A stretch of 64,000 nt of DNA from NCBI GenBank assembly GCA_022592445.1, contig JABYQR010000045.1, positions 124,001 through 188,000 on the forward strand, in the 5' to 3' direction. The DNA is from Cytidiella melzeri (lineage: Eukaryota; Basidiomycota; Agaricomycetes; Polyporales; Irpicaceae). Below are positions 12,268 to 23,841 of the stretch, piece after piece. A program made the translations under genes and the position numbers. Position 1 is the first letter of the stretch. Each line of letters opens with the position of its first letter. Below the pieces are notes generated by a model. The model was given only the letters and a program-made list of their open reading frames with translations. It searched no databases and was not told the DNA's origin.

Positions 12268-12671
12268 TAGAAATTTGGCTCGGGACCGTGATGCCGAGCT
12301 GATAGCCATTGTATAGCAAACCAGCAACTCAAATGGTAAACTCTATTAGAGCATACAAACATTTCAATGAGGTCCACTTTGATCGCCATTCAATTGAGTC
12401 TCTCAATCCCAGTCGCAGACAACCTCACAGAGTGCGTCGTGTACTTACATACCCGACACACAGCACACTTTCGTGTCGTCGCAAGTTACGCGAGTACGTT
12501 GGCCAGTGTGGTTTGAGAATGTCTGGCGTCTGTCAATCGAAGCATCATATTCGCTATATCAAGGTCTCTCATGGGCACAATAAAATTGTTCGCAAAGACC
12601 TTTTCAACCCAGAGCATTTGCACGAGTGTGTGTAGACGATACATCTTGTTATACGGGGAGGAAAAAGAACA

Positions 12672-12763
12672 CTCCCTGGCGGGGAGTCGAACCCCGCTTT
12701 CGCGCGCACGAGACTCGATGATCAGGTGACAGGCGCGTGTACTAACCGATATACTACCAGGGA
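12672..12763 (-). tRNA. tRNA-Asp(GTC) with an intron of about 20 nt
   Basis: Read on the minus strand the acceptor stem TCCCTGG pairs with CCAGGGA, followed by discriminator G. The anticodon stem CGCGC/GCGCG and loop CTGTCAC give anticodon GTC, and the T-arm is GGGGTTCGACTCCCC. Between anticodon-loop positions 37 and 38 lies CCTGATCATCGAGTCTCGTG, the normal place for a eukaryotic tRNA intron. The intron length is by my own fold; a one-base shift is possible. Confidence 0.9.
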
Positions 12764-13178
12764 CTTGTGAGTGATTAGCCGTTGTGAGATATATACAGAA
12801 CGCGGGCTGGCGTCCTGGACCCGTGCGCACCAAGTCTACCTCAGCGAAAGCTATGCTCAACTTATAAGTGGGCGGTGACAGAACACTGACGTATGGAGTA
12901 CGTGAGCACTGAGATAGTGATGAGGGACCTGCGTCGCAGTACTGTGCGATGTTTGCAGCAGGCCAAAGGACTCGTTATTACCATGCAGACACACTGATAC
13001 ACATAATAATTCAATTGGTTGCTGCATCTTCACGCGAAATCGACCAAGGAGCGACGAGCCTTACTTCGCCCTGAGCCGGTATGCGCGGGGTTCGACTCCC
13101 CACCCATGGCCAAAGGATACATTTCTTTACTTGACTATTCAGATTGCCATTTATTTGTTTATACAGATTGTATCACAA

Positions 13179-13712
13179 TCACCATGTACATTTGAAAGAC
13201 GCTCCCATGGCTTGAATAAACGGATTGTCGGAAAACTCTTTGGGATAACTGGACGCGATAGGCGAAGATGAGGGCCCGCCCCATATATAGCCGCAGGTGG
13301 AACCAATGAACCAGTCGCAAGTCATATCTGCGAGTAGTCACTGGATCAGATGTAATGTTTTGGGAAAACGCAACGACCATTCAACTCACCTGATTCCGGG
13401 GATACACTTCGTACTTCGTCAAGAAGTGGGTAACCTTCCCCTGCAAATTGCTCGCACGTGTTCCACGCTGGGTAGAAATTGGCGCAGTCGTACGTCGAGC
13501 GCATGTTGGGACTGTACTCCACATGAGTGAAACATTTTGTCAATAACGGGAAACACTTACACCCCAAAACAAACGTAGAGGCTTTTTGATGAGGAGTCAT
13601 CAAGTCCAAGCTCCCATTCGCTGAGGCCAACCTGCTCAGGCTGAGATGTTGGTATAGCCATGGCAGGCGCTATTATCGAGGCAAGACACAGCAGTGTAAC
13701 GGTAGTCTTCAT
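13179..13712 (-). CDS. Small secreted cysteine-rich protein (six Cys)
   Basis: Three exons, 13712-13561, 13511-13390 and 13327-13179, close in frame to 140 residues. The N-terminus MKTTVTLLCLASIIAPAMA is a clear signal peptide. The mature part has six cysteines, in the contexts YVCFG, YDCAN, NTCEQF, MTCDWF, STCGYI and FKCTW, consistent with three disulphides, and ends four residues after an Ala-Ser-Phe-Lys segment. There is no membrane segment. Family unknown; size, secretion signal and even cysteine count fit a small secreted protein or effector candidate, but no function should be assumed. The gene is isolated, with the tRNA-Asp about 420 bp downstream. Confidence 0.7.
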
Positions 13713-13843
13713 GGTGAACGATGGTAGTGGTCGATGAGAGACTGTATGAGTCTTGAACTCGCTCTTATCTGAAGGGCTTGCCGCATTTTCTTCTGCCGTC
13801 ATCCGTAGAAGAAGTCGAGTGTTGCGTATAAGTCCATATCCGC

Positions 13844-14900
13844 TCATCCGCGCGGAATACTCTGCCCCCTCTGTGGTCCCGCTGTCGAACATTTTGCGTC
13901 CGGATCAATTTCGCTGCCGTGAGTGTTGTTCATACTAGAATCTTGCCGAAATCCGCGCAACGTATCGGAATAAGCTGAGAGTAACAACTTGGGACGACTG
14001 TCGAGTATATATTTGGGTTGCAACTTTTTGCGCAGCGTCAGCATTGTACGTCGTCACAAATTGAATGCTATTGACCGGGTGCAATCGATCGAAATTAAGC
14101 GCTGCCATATATTCGATTTTCAGGGGCTTGCGCTGTGAGCCTATTGCGTAGGCTGACAGAGTGATAAAGCCAGCCGCCCGACCTCGCCATTCACTTGCAA
14201 ATTGCATTCTAGCCATAATTCAGGCGACATTCCAAAGAACTGATCGGACTTGCCTTGACCTCAGCTGGAAGCGCAAGGTAAAATGGTGAACCAGCTTCGA
14301 CGTATGTGGCATTCTTCAAGAAGACAGATTGGGTACCTGGCACCGGCGGAACGAATGCGATAGGATGTCAGCAACGGTGCAAACGACGGGGGTGGTTAAC
14401 GGCTTACTAGGAATAGCTCCGTAGACCCCGCCTGAGCCAAACAGGCCATTCTGATCGCTCTCCATTTGTCTGTCGCCCCCGTCAGCTGAAGGAGTGCACT
14501 CAATGAAAAACCATCCGCTGCATCTCGAAGGGAAGGACCGAAAACGACAGCTGACAGTTCTCAGTGAGAACGATGAGCCCACTCAGCTGATTCCATTGCA
14601 GTATAGACGTGTTCACCGGTTGCTTTTGAGTGGACTGCGCATCATTTTAGAGCTTGTTTTGCGGGGTGTTCGAAATGTAGCCAATCCGCTCGCCACTGTT
14701 TCTGAAACGTAAGGATCTGCTGGGGAAACAGAAGAAACAACAAGGCACCCTGTAGATGTGTGTTGTGCTTCAGCCAATACGTGTGTAGAAGCACAAGGGC
14801 GTACTCACACCTCGCTCGCTGTTTCTTCCATTACAGCATCTTCAGACTCCGAGGCTGTCTTGACTGGCGAGTACAGACCGAAAGGGATGAGGACGTAAGC
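13844..14900 (-). pseudogene. Decayed coding stretch, family unknown (part 2)
   Basis: Protein-like blocks occur on the minus strand but do not join into a gene. They are YVLIPFGLYSPVKTASESED (near 14890), SGERIGYISNTPQNKL followed by an in-frame TAA and then SILQWNQLSGLIVLTENC (near 14690-14560), TQSVFLKNATYVEAGSPFYL (near 14330) and GFITLSAYAIGSQRKPLKIE (near 14170). The LIPFG block resembles the LVPFG block of the neighbouring stretch at 16650, suggesting the two are parts or copies of one family. I do not recognise the family. Confidence 0.35.
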
Positions 14901-15589
14901 CTTTCGCCATAACAATCAGAGAGTGCATCAGCATCATGACTCCGGTCGCACCAACGTGGGACTAGGGCCTTGTACACGATTCAAAACGGTTGTTGCTAGC
15001 GAACGCGTGGGGTACCAGGATATTGGATAGTTATGGACAGACCTTAAACACCCGTGAGACGTGGCACAGACCGCAGCCGGAAACTGGAAATCCAGATTCG
15101 TCTATCTGCTGGGGTGCGGGCCACAAGTCGGTCTCTCGGGGGTTGTGTGAAGCCTATACCATTGAGGCAAAAAGCATTCACGAGCGGTTGCAGTACTCTC
15201 CGCGCTCGGTCTGGAAGCCTGAACGCAACGGATATGAAATCCAGAGCACGAATGCTCAGCAACAGGCAATTGACTGAGCTCCTTCTTGGCAGGTCTGCAT
15301 TGCTACATTTGTCGAAAAGAAAAAGGTTCAGCGAATGAAGCGTGCCGGTGCGACATGAGCTCACATGCTTTGACAGATCGACCAACGCGCATGGCTGCGC
15401 TTGTGGACGACAATGCCCTATAGTAGTTAACTCCAAAAGGACAATGCAACGTCCCTCGCGCGGCTACAGTGGGCCTGAGAGTGGAGATGTCCTGTCAGGC
15501 AGTGTGAAGCCGAACGTCGCTCGTCTTCACGTCGGAGAGCATGGGCTTGTCATACAGCTTCCGCAGATGCTGAATCATACGGTCAGATG

Positions 15590-16808
15590 GACACCTGAAC
15601 GCTGAGAAGAAAGATAGGGAGACCATGAATCTTAACACCGCGTGCGGTAATGACTTAGCGCATCGTTATGTCGCACTGGCGAATTTTCAACCTCCTCCGC
15701 AACAAATTGAGGTCTAGAACTGAAGCTGACCAGCCTATGCCCTCGTGACGAGAGCCACGCTGCACAGAAAGCAACCACAGTTCGATTCTTTTCGCGTGCT
15801 GCAACGATGCCACCATTAGAACCGTGAGCCAGCTGACCGTAGTGTTGGGGTACTCTGATTTCCAGAAAACCGGGAAAAGAATGCCAGGGTGCGTTCTGCA
15901 ATCTTTCCCCATGGTTCCAAGTAGAGCGGTGCAGATATTCTGACGCGTAACGGCTGTTCTGGGAGGATCGTTGTACCTAGTGACCAGGCCAGTGACGACG
16001 GGAATCTGCGAACAAACAAATAACATCAAGATACAACTGGCGATGCGCGAAGAGAAAGGGTGCTCGACCATATGCGATGATTGATGACTTGTATGGATGG
16101 TAGGCTGACAGCAGGACGTCCTGCACCGTCGGGACAATTGTTCGGAGCTCGAAAGGTATTTCATCGGCTGTAGTCAATCTGCCTGTTCAGTCATAAAACT
16201 CGTCGGAGACTCTGCCAATTCATCGATGCACCATGAAAGACCTCAGGCATGGCTGGGAAGGGAGGCCCGAGGAGCAGCTGTTCAGATGTCGTGTTAGATA
16301 GAATAAATGAGAATAATGCGGCAATACCTTCAGAATCGCCGAAGCGCATGTCTCGTTCGTGTACACAATCTGCATGAGTAGGCTACGGCCCGCCGCCAGC
16401 TTACACACCACTTTCACGGTCTGCGCGATGGCGTCGAGCAGAGTACACGGCCGTCGAACCGGCTTAGTTATGTCACTGCCAGCATTGGCTACCCCTGCTT
16501 GACCGAGTACATCTCGTTATCTCACGTTGCAGACGAAGTTAATCAATACGTACCTTTGGATTGCATCTTGAGTCCATAAACACGGGGGAGAGCTGTTCAC
16601 GAGTAGACCGTAGCACAAATCCGAATGGGACAAGTGTCGGCTTGTTTGGCTTTATTGACACGTAGGATTGTGTCGGCGTCTGATATGAGCTGCTCTTCAG
16701 AATATTTTCGCGGCTGGAATTGTTCACGACCGACTCAAGTTTGAGAGTACATGTCCCAAACTGACATCCAATTGCCAGATTAATGTTGTAATGCATTATA
16801 CGGCCCAT
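15590..16808 (-). pseudogene. Decayed or unresolved gene, family unknown (part 1)
   Basis: Minus-strand coding-like blocks: KPTLVPFGFVLRSTREQLSP (near 16620), DITKPVRRPCTLLDAIAQTV and KVVCKLAAGRSLLMQIVYTN (16480-16330, followed by a good GT-AG intron), then ADEIPFELRTIVPTVQDVLL and SAYHPYKSSIIAYG (16170-16070), and VRISAPLYLEPWGKIAERTL (near 15930). The frames of successive blocks do not agree across the best splice sites, so a normal product is doubtful. No domain was recognised. It ends directly before the GDT1 gene. Confidence 0.35.
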
Positions 16809-16814
16809 ACCGCT

Positions 16815-17819
16815 CTAGTGATGGTAGTAAGAAATGTCCGGAACTTCTATGTCGATAGCATGGAAAGCCTCGTAGAGATAAATCATGCCAAAAATAATGA
16901 AGAGGATGCTCCCCGACAGCGTCACTGAAAACGAGGGTACAGCAGGTGAGCGACAGGTAAAAAGAAGCGGAAATGGCGGTGCACTTGCCGTGTTTGACAG
17001 AGATCTTTGTCGATACATACCGCCCACCGATAACCGCAAGAGCGGTGCAGCAGGCGTGTCCAGCGACAGTGCCAATCGTGACGAGATATACGTTCTGTGA
17101 TCCCCAAAAGTCAGTAGACGGAAGTAAACGAAGAAATTCCGAGCGTTCTTTCGAACGGTGTGGACGTAAACAGATGAACCGACACGCACATGTGCTGCTC
17201 CCAGAGCTATCGTAGATATCTGACTTCTGTCTCCCCATTCACCCAGGAACGTGAGGACGAAAGCTTGTGTAAAGTGAGGTCCGAGGAGCACGCTGCAGTA
17301 GGTGCGTGACTTGTCCAACAACGTCTTGGCAGCACTAGACCGTACCGGTGAGGATTGGGACCGCGTTCGAGCATGTCTCGCACGCCCACCCTCTTCCAGA
17401 TCCTCTAGCGGGACAGCTCGTCCGTTACCCGCACCTTGACGCTCCGCCTCGTCCCCTTCAATCTCTTCCTCCGCTTCCTTCATCTCTTCTCGTATCTTGT
17501 CATTACCAGCCTTCATCTCCCTAGCCTCCTGCAGCATCTTCAGCCCAAACACAAGAAAAAGTACTGCAGCCAGTGCTTGGGTCCATTTCTTCGGTATCAG
17601 GGTCGGTAACAGATGTCCGAGAGCGGCTGAAAGCATAGACATGACGACCAACGACCCAAATGCCCCAGCGAACACGACCATTCTTGGGTGCCGCATAGCA
17701 AGGATGGCCGCTATCAAAAACGTCTTGTCTCCGATTTCAGAGACAATGATCATGGCGAAAGACTGCGCAAGTGCTTGGAAGCCACTCTCTGCATGAGTAT
17801 CCGGTATAGCAGTAGCCAT
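16815..17819 (-). CDS. GDT1: GDT1/UPF0016 family Ca2+/Mn2+:H+ antiporter
   Basis: Golgi-type membrane antiporter that brings Mn2+ and Ca2+ into the secretory lumen, where Mn2+ supports glycosylation. Three exons, 17819-17190, 17094-16989 and 16924-16815, give 281 residues. Both family signature motifs are present: SEIGDKTFLIAAILAMRHP near residue 28 and LGEWGDRSQISTIALGAAH near residue 195. They fall in two hydrophobic halves joined by a charged, Glu-rich linker (KIREEMKEAEEEIEGDE). The last intron starts with GC instead of GT (G|GCAAGTGC...CAG), which is the only way to keep the conserved VTLSGSILFIIFGMIYLYEA in frame. A read-through of the introns is also open, so unspliced frames look deceptively long. 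Confidence 0.88.
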   Translation of the reverse strand: MATAIPDTHAESGFQALAQSFAMIIVSEIGDKTFLIAAILAMRHPRMVVFAGAFGSLVVMSMLSAALGHLLPTLIPKKWTQALAAVLFLVFGLKMLQEAREMKAGNDKIREEMKEAEEEIEGDEAERQGAGNGRAVPLEDLEEGGRARHARTRSQSSPVRSSAAKTLLDKSRTYCSVLLGPHFTQAFVLTFLGEWGDRSQISTIALGAAHVRVGSSVYVHTVRKNARNFFVYFRLLTFGDHRTYISSRLALSLDTPAAPLLRLSVGGMYRQRSLSNTASAPPFPLLFTCRSPAVPSFSVTLSGSILFIIFGMIYLYEAFHAIDIEVPDISYYHH

Positions 17820-18168
17820 TCAGACGTTGTTCGTACGTGTTCGTGTGCTTGAGATCCAGCGCCCTGTAGTATTGCTATAGCATAGTCAAGTAAAGCATTG
17901 ATGAGTAAGTACCTTGGCGTTGGTGGCAGTGGTTGTGAGCTGGATGATGGAGTACAACTGAAATCGTGCAGACGATGGGCTTTGTGGCGCTGGCAGTACA
18001 TCTATTAGCGCTCGTCCTGCGTATGCGAGAGTCGGAGACCAGAGTACACAAGGCACCTCTAAGTCTTACTCTACCCCGTTTTACAGAGATGATAATGCTA
18101 CAAATGGTTCAAAATATGCTGATTATAAAATTACAACGGAGGACAAGTCCAGGTAGACTTGTGTTGCC

Positions 18169-21100
18169 TCATAGATCCTTCGCTGGTCTATTCAGGTTGG
18201 AAGTGCCAGCAGTGTGTGTGAATGCACCGTAAGACGTGAGACCCACGCCATGTATGTGATACTGTTCGCCAACGAGTTCTTTCGTAGCCAGCATAAGACT
18301 GTCTAGTCTTTGAACAATCCCAAAGGCCGTCGTACAACCAACTGAGAAACACCTACACATGAGGCATTAGCGCACGCCAATCGCACTCGAGGCGTTGTAC
18401 TCACATGTATTGCTCATTAGCCAGGGTATCAAGGGTCATCGTGCGGGGTAAACCATAGTCATCGTCGGCTTCGTGTCTTATGACATTCAGCCCATGTTGG
18501 TTCTGCATATATCGATCCAATAGAGGGCACGGAGTGATTTGAGGAAGTGGGTGGCCTGCTCGTAATGAAGTTGAGATCATGCCTGTAAAATGAGAGTACC
18601 AAGTTATGATCGCGCTCGTCATGGAAGGAAGGGGAAACCATACTGATGACTGCTAGGACATCCCCTTGAAAGTCCGCGTCCATAAATCGAGTGCGGCGTA
18701 GAAATGCCCGTCGCCACGCGGGCTCGAGTCGCTCCACTACTGACATGAGGTGGGCTAGCAAGTAAGCCACTTGTCTAATCACAGAAGAGTATCAGCAAGT
18801 CACATCGTGGAACTGATTTGTCTCACAGGATGTACTCACAGCTGTATCTCTGATATCCTCTGGTAACGATCTGCCGGCCATCTCCCTCTGAGAGAGATCT
18901 ACATAATGGCAGAGAAGATCACAGTCAGCGTTGGTGTATATCATAGGTGACGAGAAGTGATATGAACGATGTCCATGCGCAAGGCTCGAATGAAAACGCA
19001 GCTCACCTCATACACTATATTAGTGCGAAGCACAAGAGACCTCTTCAGCTTCATCCGGATATCAATCAGGCTCTGTATAATAGTGCCTTTGTCTACCTCA
19101 TGGGCACCCTGTATGTTTGCAAAAGATAGCACCGCGCAGTATACGGATCCAAGCTCCGCAACTGTCGTTGACATCATGTGTCTTTGGTATCGACGAAGGG
19201 TGACAGCTGGAGGCAAGAATGAGGCCAAGCTGTACGAACAAAGGATGGTCAGAATCGACCGTGAATACAAACTATACGTCCAAAGCCAGAGCCACTCCCC
19301 GCCGTGTGACTCACAATGCAGCCGTAACTCCCGCGGTCACAAGAACGAAACGCCTCTGGATATGAGAATATGAACACCACGCATAGCAGAGAAAATAGAT
19401 GAACATACCCAGGAAACGTTGATTCCAAAGTAGATGAAACCTGCGGGGAAATGTGCATCTTGCCATGAGAAGCCAATGATCTACAATAATCGCATAGAGT
19501 GGCGCTAGCTCAGCATATATTTTACGCAGCTGACTGATAGATTCGTGCGTACCACAGTTGCAGTCACGAAGAACTGTGAGAGTATGATTGTTCAGTACAG
19601 CAACGCTGTTGTGGGACCAGAGGGACTTACTATGACTTTCGAGGTAGGTGTAATGGGCCAGTAAAGCAGCGCATAGAATACAAACGGAAATGACACTGCG
19701 GTGACAGCGGCCAACCCATACGCGTTGCCTTTCCCATCACCAGCAGATATGTACCTAGAAGCACAACGTAAGCAATTGTGTAAGGCCTAAACATAAGCTT
19801 TGCACCTACCAGAGAACCGTTCCGAGCAGTCCACCGAAAAATGTCGAGACGATACGAGCGATAAATCCAAACGTCGTGTCGCCCCTAAAGCGGGCTATGG
19901 TAAATTGACCAATGAAGCTGGATATAACCGTCAGCGGATTAGTTTACGCAGCAGCGAGGAGCCTCACATCGCCCATGTGAGATGCTGCTCTGTCGAGAGA
20001 GAAACAGCGTCAAAGGCGTGTAATCATAAAGGTTGTGAGATGACTTGCCGTATGCAAAGGCAGCAGAGCTCTTGAAGTGGTAAGGTAAACTCAAAGCAAC
20101 TACCAATAGGCGTTAACAATCAACTGTGCGTGGAATGTTTGTCATTTGTACCTGTCAACAAGCCAGCCTTTACGGCAAAGACAACGTTTCCTCCACCTAA
20201 CGCTGCGAAACCTTTGTAAAGCCAGAGCATCACCAACTCAAATAAGTTGGAAGGAGGGAGTGCATCCGGATCGCGAGATTTTGTCACTCCGAGATCTGGG
20301 TAATCTCCACCTTCTGGGTCCATGTATTGAACAACATCTGGAGACAATGAACACATAAGTTGCAATTCACACGCAATCAGCTGTCGCCCGTACCAGGATC
20401 TTCGTCGTCCGCTGGGTCCGTGTACATGGATCCGCTCCAACTGGTCCTCCACCATAGCAGGAACGTGGAGGTTATCCACAGCTTTGCTTCCTTTCGCTCT
20501 TTTTCGAGATTAATGATATCACCGAGCTATGGATTCAGAGTAAGACGTGAACAAATGGCATGACTGACAATAAGTGAAACGTACTGCACCAGATATCAAT
20601 GTTGCGAGTTGCAGAGTATGAAACTCGTACATGTAGCAATGGAAGAGATATTTATGCGGAGGAGCTTCGAAGGCAGCTTCAGATCCATGCTGGTGCTTCG
20701 GATCGAATGCAACCCTATAAGGATCAAGTACCCGAAGCCTGCCAATTATATCAGCGACATCGTGCATGAAGTAAATTATCGCTTCATCCTGTGGGAGTGT
20801 CCCTCACCTGGTATCCTTCCTGAACCTATCTATTTCCGCATCGAGCTCACTCTTGACACCATCCAAACAGTCCAAGGTCTCTTTTCGCCTTTTCTCCACC
20901 TGCCCTTTGCTCTCCCATCTCCCTGCTCTGACGCCTGCAAGCCACACCTTGATTTGTTCCAGTCCCTTCTGACTTTCCTCGAGCATCCCGTCGCACGCTT
21001 CTCCCAGCAATTTCACAAAGTGGTTGGTCAATTCAGGGGATTCATTACTCGAAAGCCGCGTAGACTCCAAAGCAAGATACCGCTGGGACTCAAACATTCC

Positions 21101-23049
21101 AACGGTGCTCTCGCTACCTCCACCTTGAAAATGGTGATCGAAGAACGGCATCGAGGGAAACGACAGCGAATGCGCCATCTGCAAAAGAGAGAGATGCATG
21201 TGGTCATCGTGGTCGGGTGAACGGACACGGGTCTGACGATGTCTGTGGAAGAGATCATGGAAGTGTCGAGTCGAAGTCAAGTGCAAAGGGGACATCGTTC
21301 CGTCGGCATCGCGATGCCCTGTGAGACGTCTGCGCGCCGCTGAATCGTTCGTGTCGTGCCGTTCCAGTCTCACGGATGACGGTTTTGAAGGTACCTTTGA
21401 ACGGCGCAGATTTGTAAGTGCGATCGAGTTGTTCTCGTCTTCAGCATTTTGCGGCTGCATGAACGAGTTACGCGAGGACGCAGTAGGTGACGCCGCCCTT
21501 GATCTGACAGGAGTCCCGGGCCCGCTGGGGGCTGGAGTCTGAGGCCACTTCTCCCTGGTAGGCTCGATCAGCGTGAAGAATACGTTCATACCATTGCCTC
21601 TCGTGACGATCCTCCTCACCGACCAGTGCAGCCCTCCAACGTCAGCGGGGGCGAATCGCCCCCATACAATATCCCTTTCAAGCAGCCTGTACCAAGTGGC
21701 TGCTGTTGCCAAACCGCCCTCTGACTTGTTCAATAACCCACCAACAGCGCCGACAGCCGCAGAGAACTCCTCCGAGGACGGATCCATCTGCAGAATCTTG
21801 CGATGCTCATCAAGGAACGTTGAGATAGGGTCCAACACTGCGCGAATAGATGCCGTATATTGGGCTGTAACGGTTGATGGGAAGAACGTAGCAGCGAAAA
21901 AAATCGCCAGTGCGCTGTGAAGGGCCAATGGTATAACCACCAGTTTACCGATATCATAAAACGCGTACGGCCAGAGAGCAGCTGTGCACAAACAGACGTC
22001 GAGGCAGATGCACGCCAGAATTGTTGGGAGAAAGAACGGACCAGGGCCACGTTTGCCTTTGAGGTAGAGGAAGAACGTGCTGCCGAAGAAGAGGAAGAGG
22101 CTTTGAATGACGGAAGGCGCCGTTTCGAGGTACTGGCCCGAGCGAATATCGGAGAGCGATGCCGCGGGGACGACATTAACCCTCGTGAGGTTCGCAAGGA
22201 ACAAACCTAAACAAGACCACCTGAGAAAATGTAGTCAATGGAATGTAGAAGGTAGTGGACCGCTCAGACCTACGCCCATGAGATGGTGACCAAAATCATG
22301 AGTAAAATCTCTTGCTCGAGTACCGCAATGAAAGGAGCACTAGGCGGCATGAGAATTGCCGCTGTGTTGTTGTTCTGGTCAGCTTTGTAAATTTCTTTGG
22401 CTGCTGCCACTCACCTATAAGGATCAAGAAGCTCGCCTGCCGGTCAGTCAGCGCGAGACCAATGGCTGGATGTCGAAAGAATGAGAATTACCTGGCCTAG
22501 CATAACTTCCAGTTTTGCGATCACGACAAATAGCAAGCTAACCCACGCAAGGAGAGCACATCGTAAGGCCGGCTTTATTTTCGACCAGGTCAAGTTGTTC
22601 GACACCCAGCTCAGATCAACGGAGCCTAACAGCGGAATCTTGCGCACCAGCGCCATACCTGCTCTCGACAATCGCTGCGTTCGAGTCGTCGGTTTGGGTT
22701 TGGAGTCATCTGAGTCGTTGGCGTGAGCTTCCTGCTTGTCTGCGCGACTGCCAATACATTCCTCGCATTGAGGAATATCCTCCGCTGCTGTTGCGTCGCT
22801 CGTCCCTCTCTCGAGGTCGACGTCCTCCCCGCGGCCCTCTCCAGCCCGAGTTTGAGACGGCTCTACATCGAGCCTGACATGTTTCTCTGGACGTCGCGAC
22901 TTGCTCCGCCCACGCTCCGGGTGTCGATGTTGAGAAGAATTAGGTCGTAGAGGACTGGTACCATTCGGATGCACATGTACTTCTTCGGCCTCGCTGTCGT
23001 ACACGGATTCGTCGCCTAGTCGTGGGTCGTACCGTTGGCGACCGTCCAT
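18169..23049 (-). CDS. DUF2421/brefeldin A-sensitivity-related membrane protein (ArAE_2-like)
   Basis: Large multi-exon gene (at least 15 exons, about 1000 residues) for a polytopic protein of the fungal PF10337 (putative ER transporter, 6-TM N-terminal)/PF10334 (DUF2421) architecture, related to aromatic-acid exporter and fusaric-acid-resistance-like proteins. Exon 1 (23049-22492) has a charged disordered head, then the first hydrophobic segment. A 22-nt exon (ASFLILI) and the IAVLEQEILLMILVTISWAW exon follow, then the long exon 22220-20808 with four hydrophobic stretches and a Ser-rich loop. The second membrane half is seen in small exons: FIGQFTIARFRGDTTFGFIA and GLLGTVLWYISAGDGKGNAY near 19900-19740, then FPFVFYALLYWPITPTSKVI. 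The tail exon ends in VQRLDSLMLATKELVGEQYH, typical of the DUF2421 C-terminus. The start is the first Met of the long open first exon. Substrate unknown. Confidence 0.82.
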
Positions 23050-23388
23050 GCTCGTAGGTAACTAAGTTCCTAGTCCTATGGGGGTTGAGGCAAGCCGCAC
23101 GTTGATCATGCACATAAAGGCGTCGGACTTTACAGGCTCGGCATCAAGAAGGTGTCCCTTTGAGGGCAAAGCTGGCGGGAAACAACGGTTTTCGTGTGAG
23201 ATGATCGTCGATTTCTAAAACGGCGCTGCCGCCGACGTCAGTACTCGCAGCGGCCGAAGAGAGCCGACTTCTTCCTGATTAGGAACGTATACGGCGGGAA
23301 TTGATGCGCCTTAGGAAGTCGCGAACATCGAGCGCCCACCTCTGCTAACTTGAAAGTCCTCTCATTTCAGCTTTGTCCAGCATCTACA
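23050..23388. promoter_or_regulatory. Shared divergent promoter region
   Basis: The 339 bases between the DUF2421 gene (minus) and LSm6 (plus) must carry both promoters. No TATA box is evident. Two ACGTCAG/GACGTCAGT-type stretches near 23235 and GCGGC repeats are seen but not assigned. Confidence 0.4.
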
Positions 23389-23785
23389 ATGGAGGAGTCT
23401 CCGCCACCTCAGCCGTCAGAAACATCTCCTCCCCCACCCCCGCCACAAACGTCGACAGGTTCGCCCACAGATTTTTTGAAAGGCGTCGTTGGAAAACACG
23501 TTGTGGTGCGGCTGACGTCTGGTGTAGACTATAAAGGTATGTATACGAGAATGTTGGGGAGTCATATCTGATGTACTATTGGGTAGGAATCCTTTCGTGC
23601 TTGGATGGCTACATGAACATCGCGCTCGAGCAGACTGAAGAGCATGTCAATGGGTCTGTGACGAACCGTTATGGGGACGCGTTCATCAGAGGGAATAATG
23701 GTACGCCTGCCTTTCTGTCACGGAAAGACGATAATGCTGAATTCGAATGCTAGTGCTTTACATCTCGGCTGCAGAGCGGATATGA
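23389..23785 (+). CDS. LSM6: U6 snRNA-associated Sm-like protein LSm6
   Basis: Core subunit of the LSm2-8 ring on U6 snRNA and of the LSm1-7 mRNA-decay ring. Three exons, 23389-23536, 23587-23700 and 23754-23785, give 97 residues. After a Pro-rich head of about 25 residues (PPPPPPQTSTGSPTDF), Sm motif 1 reads VVGKHVVVRLTSGVDYKGIL and SCLDGYMNIALEQTEEH, and Sm motif 2 reads AFIRGNNVLYISA, both as in LSm6. The head is longer than in yeast. The 3' end is 56 bp from the stop of the convergent cytosine deaminase gene. Confidence 0.93.
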
Positions 23786-23841
23786 GAACCACTTTCTGTA
23801 CTGTGTACTGAACCTCAAAGTCCTCATACCGAGTAATTTCA

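Noticed and set aside
13040..13110. Possible second tRNA (GGGGTTCGACTCCCC, then CCCATGG, plus strand)
   Set aside because: The T-arm is good, but no CCATGGG 5' acceptor arm, D-arm or anticodon arm fits upstream; at most a 3' tRNA fragment.
20609..21220. 203-codon plus-strand frame
   Set aside because: Lies antisense to the long exon of the DUF2421 gene, whose own frame has clear family character.
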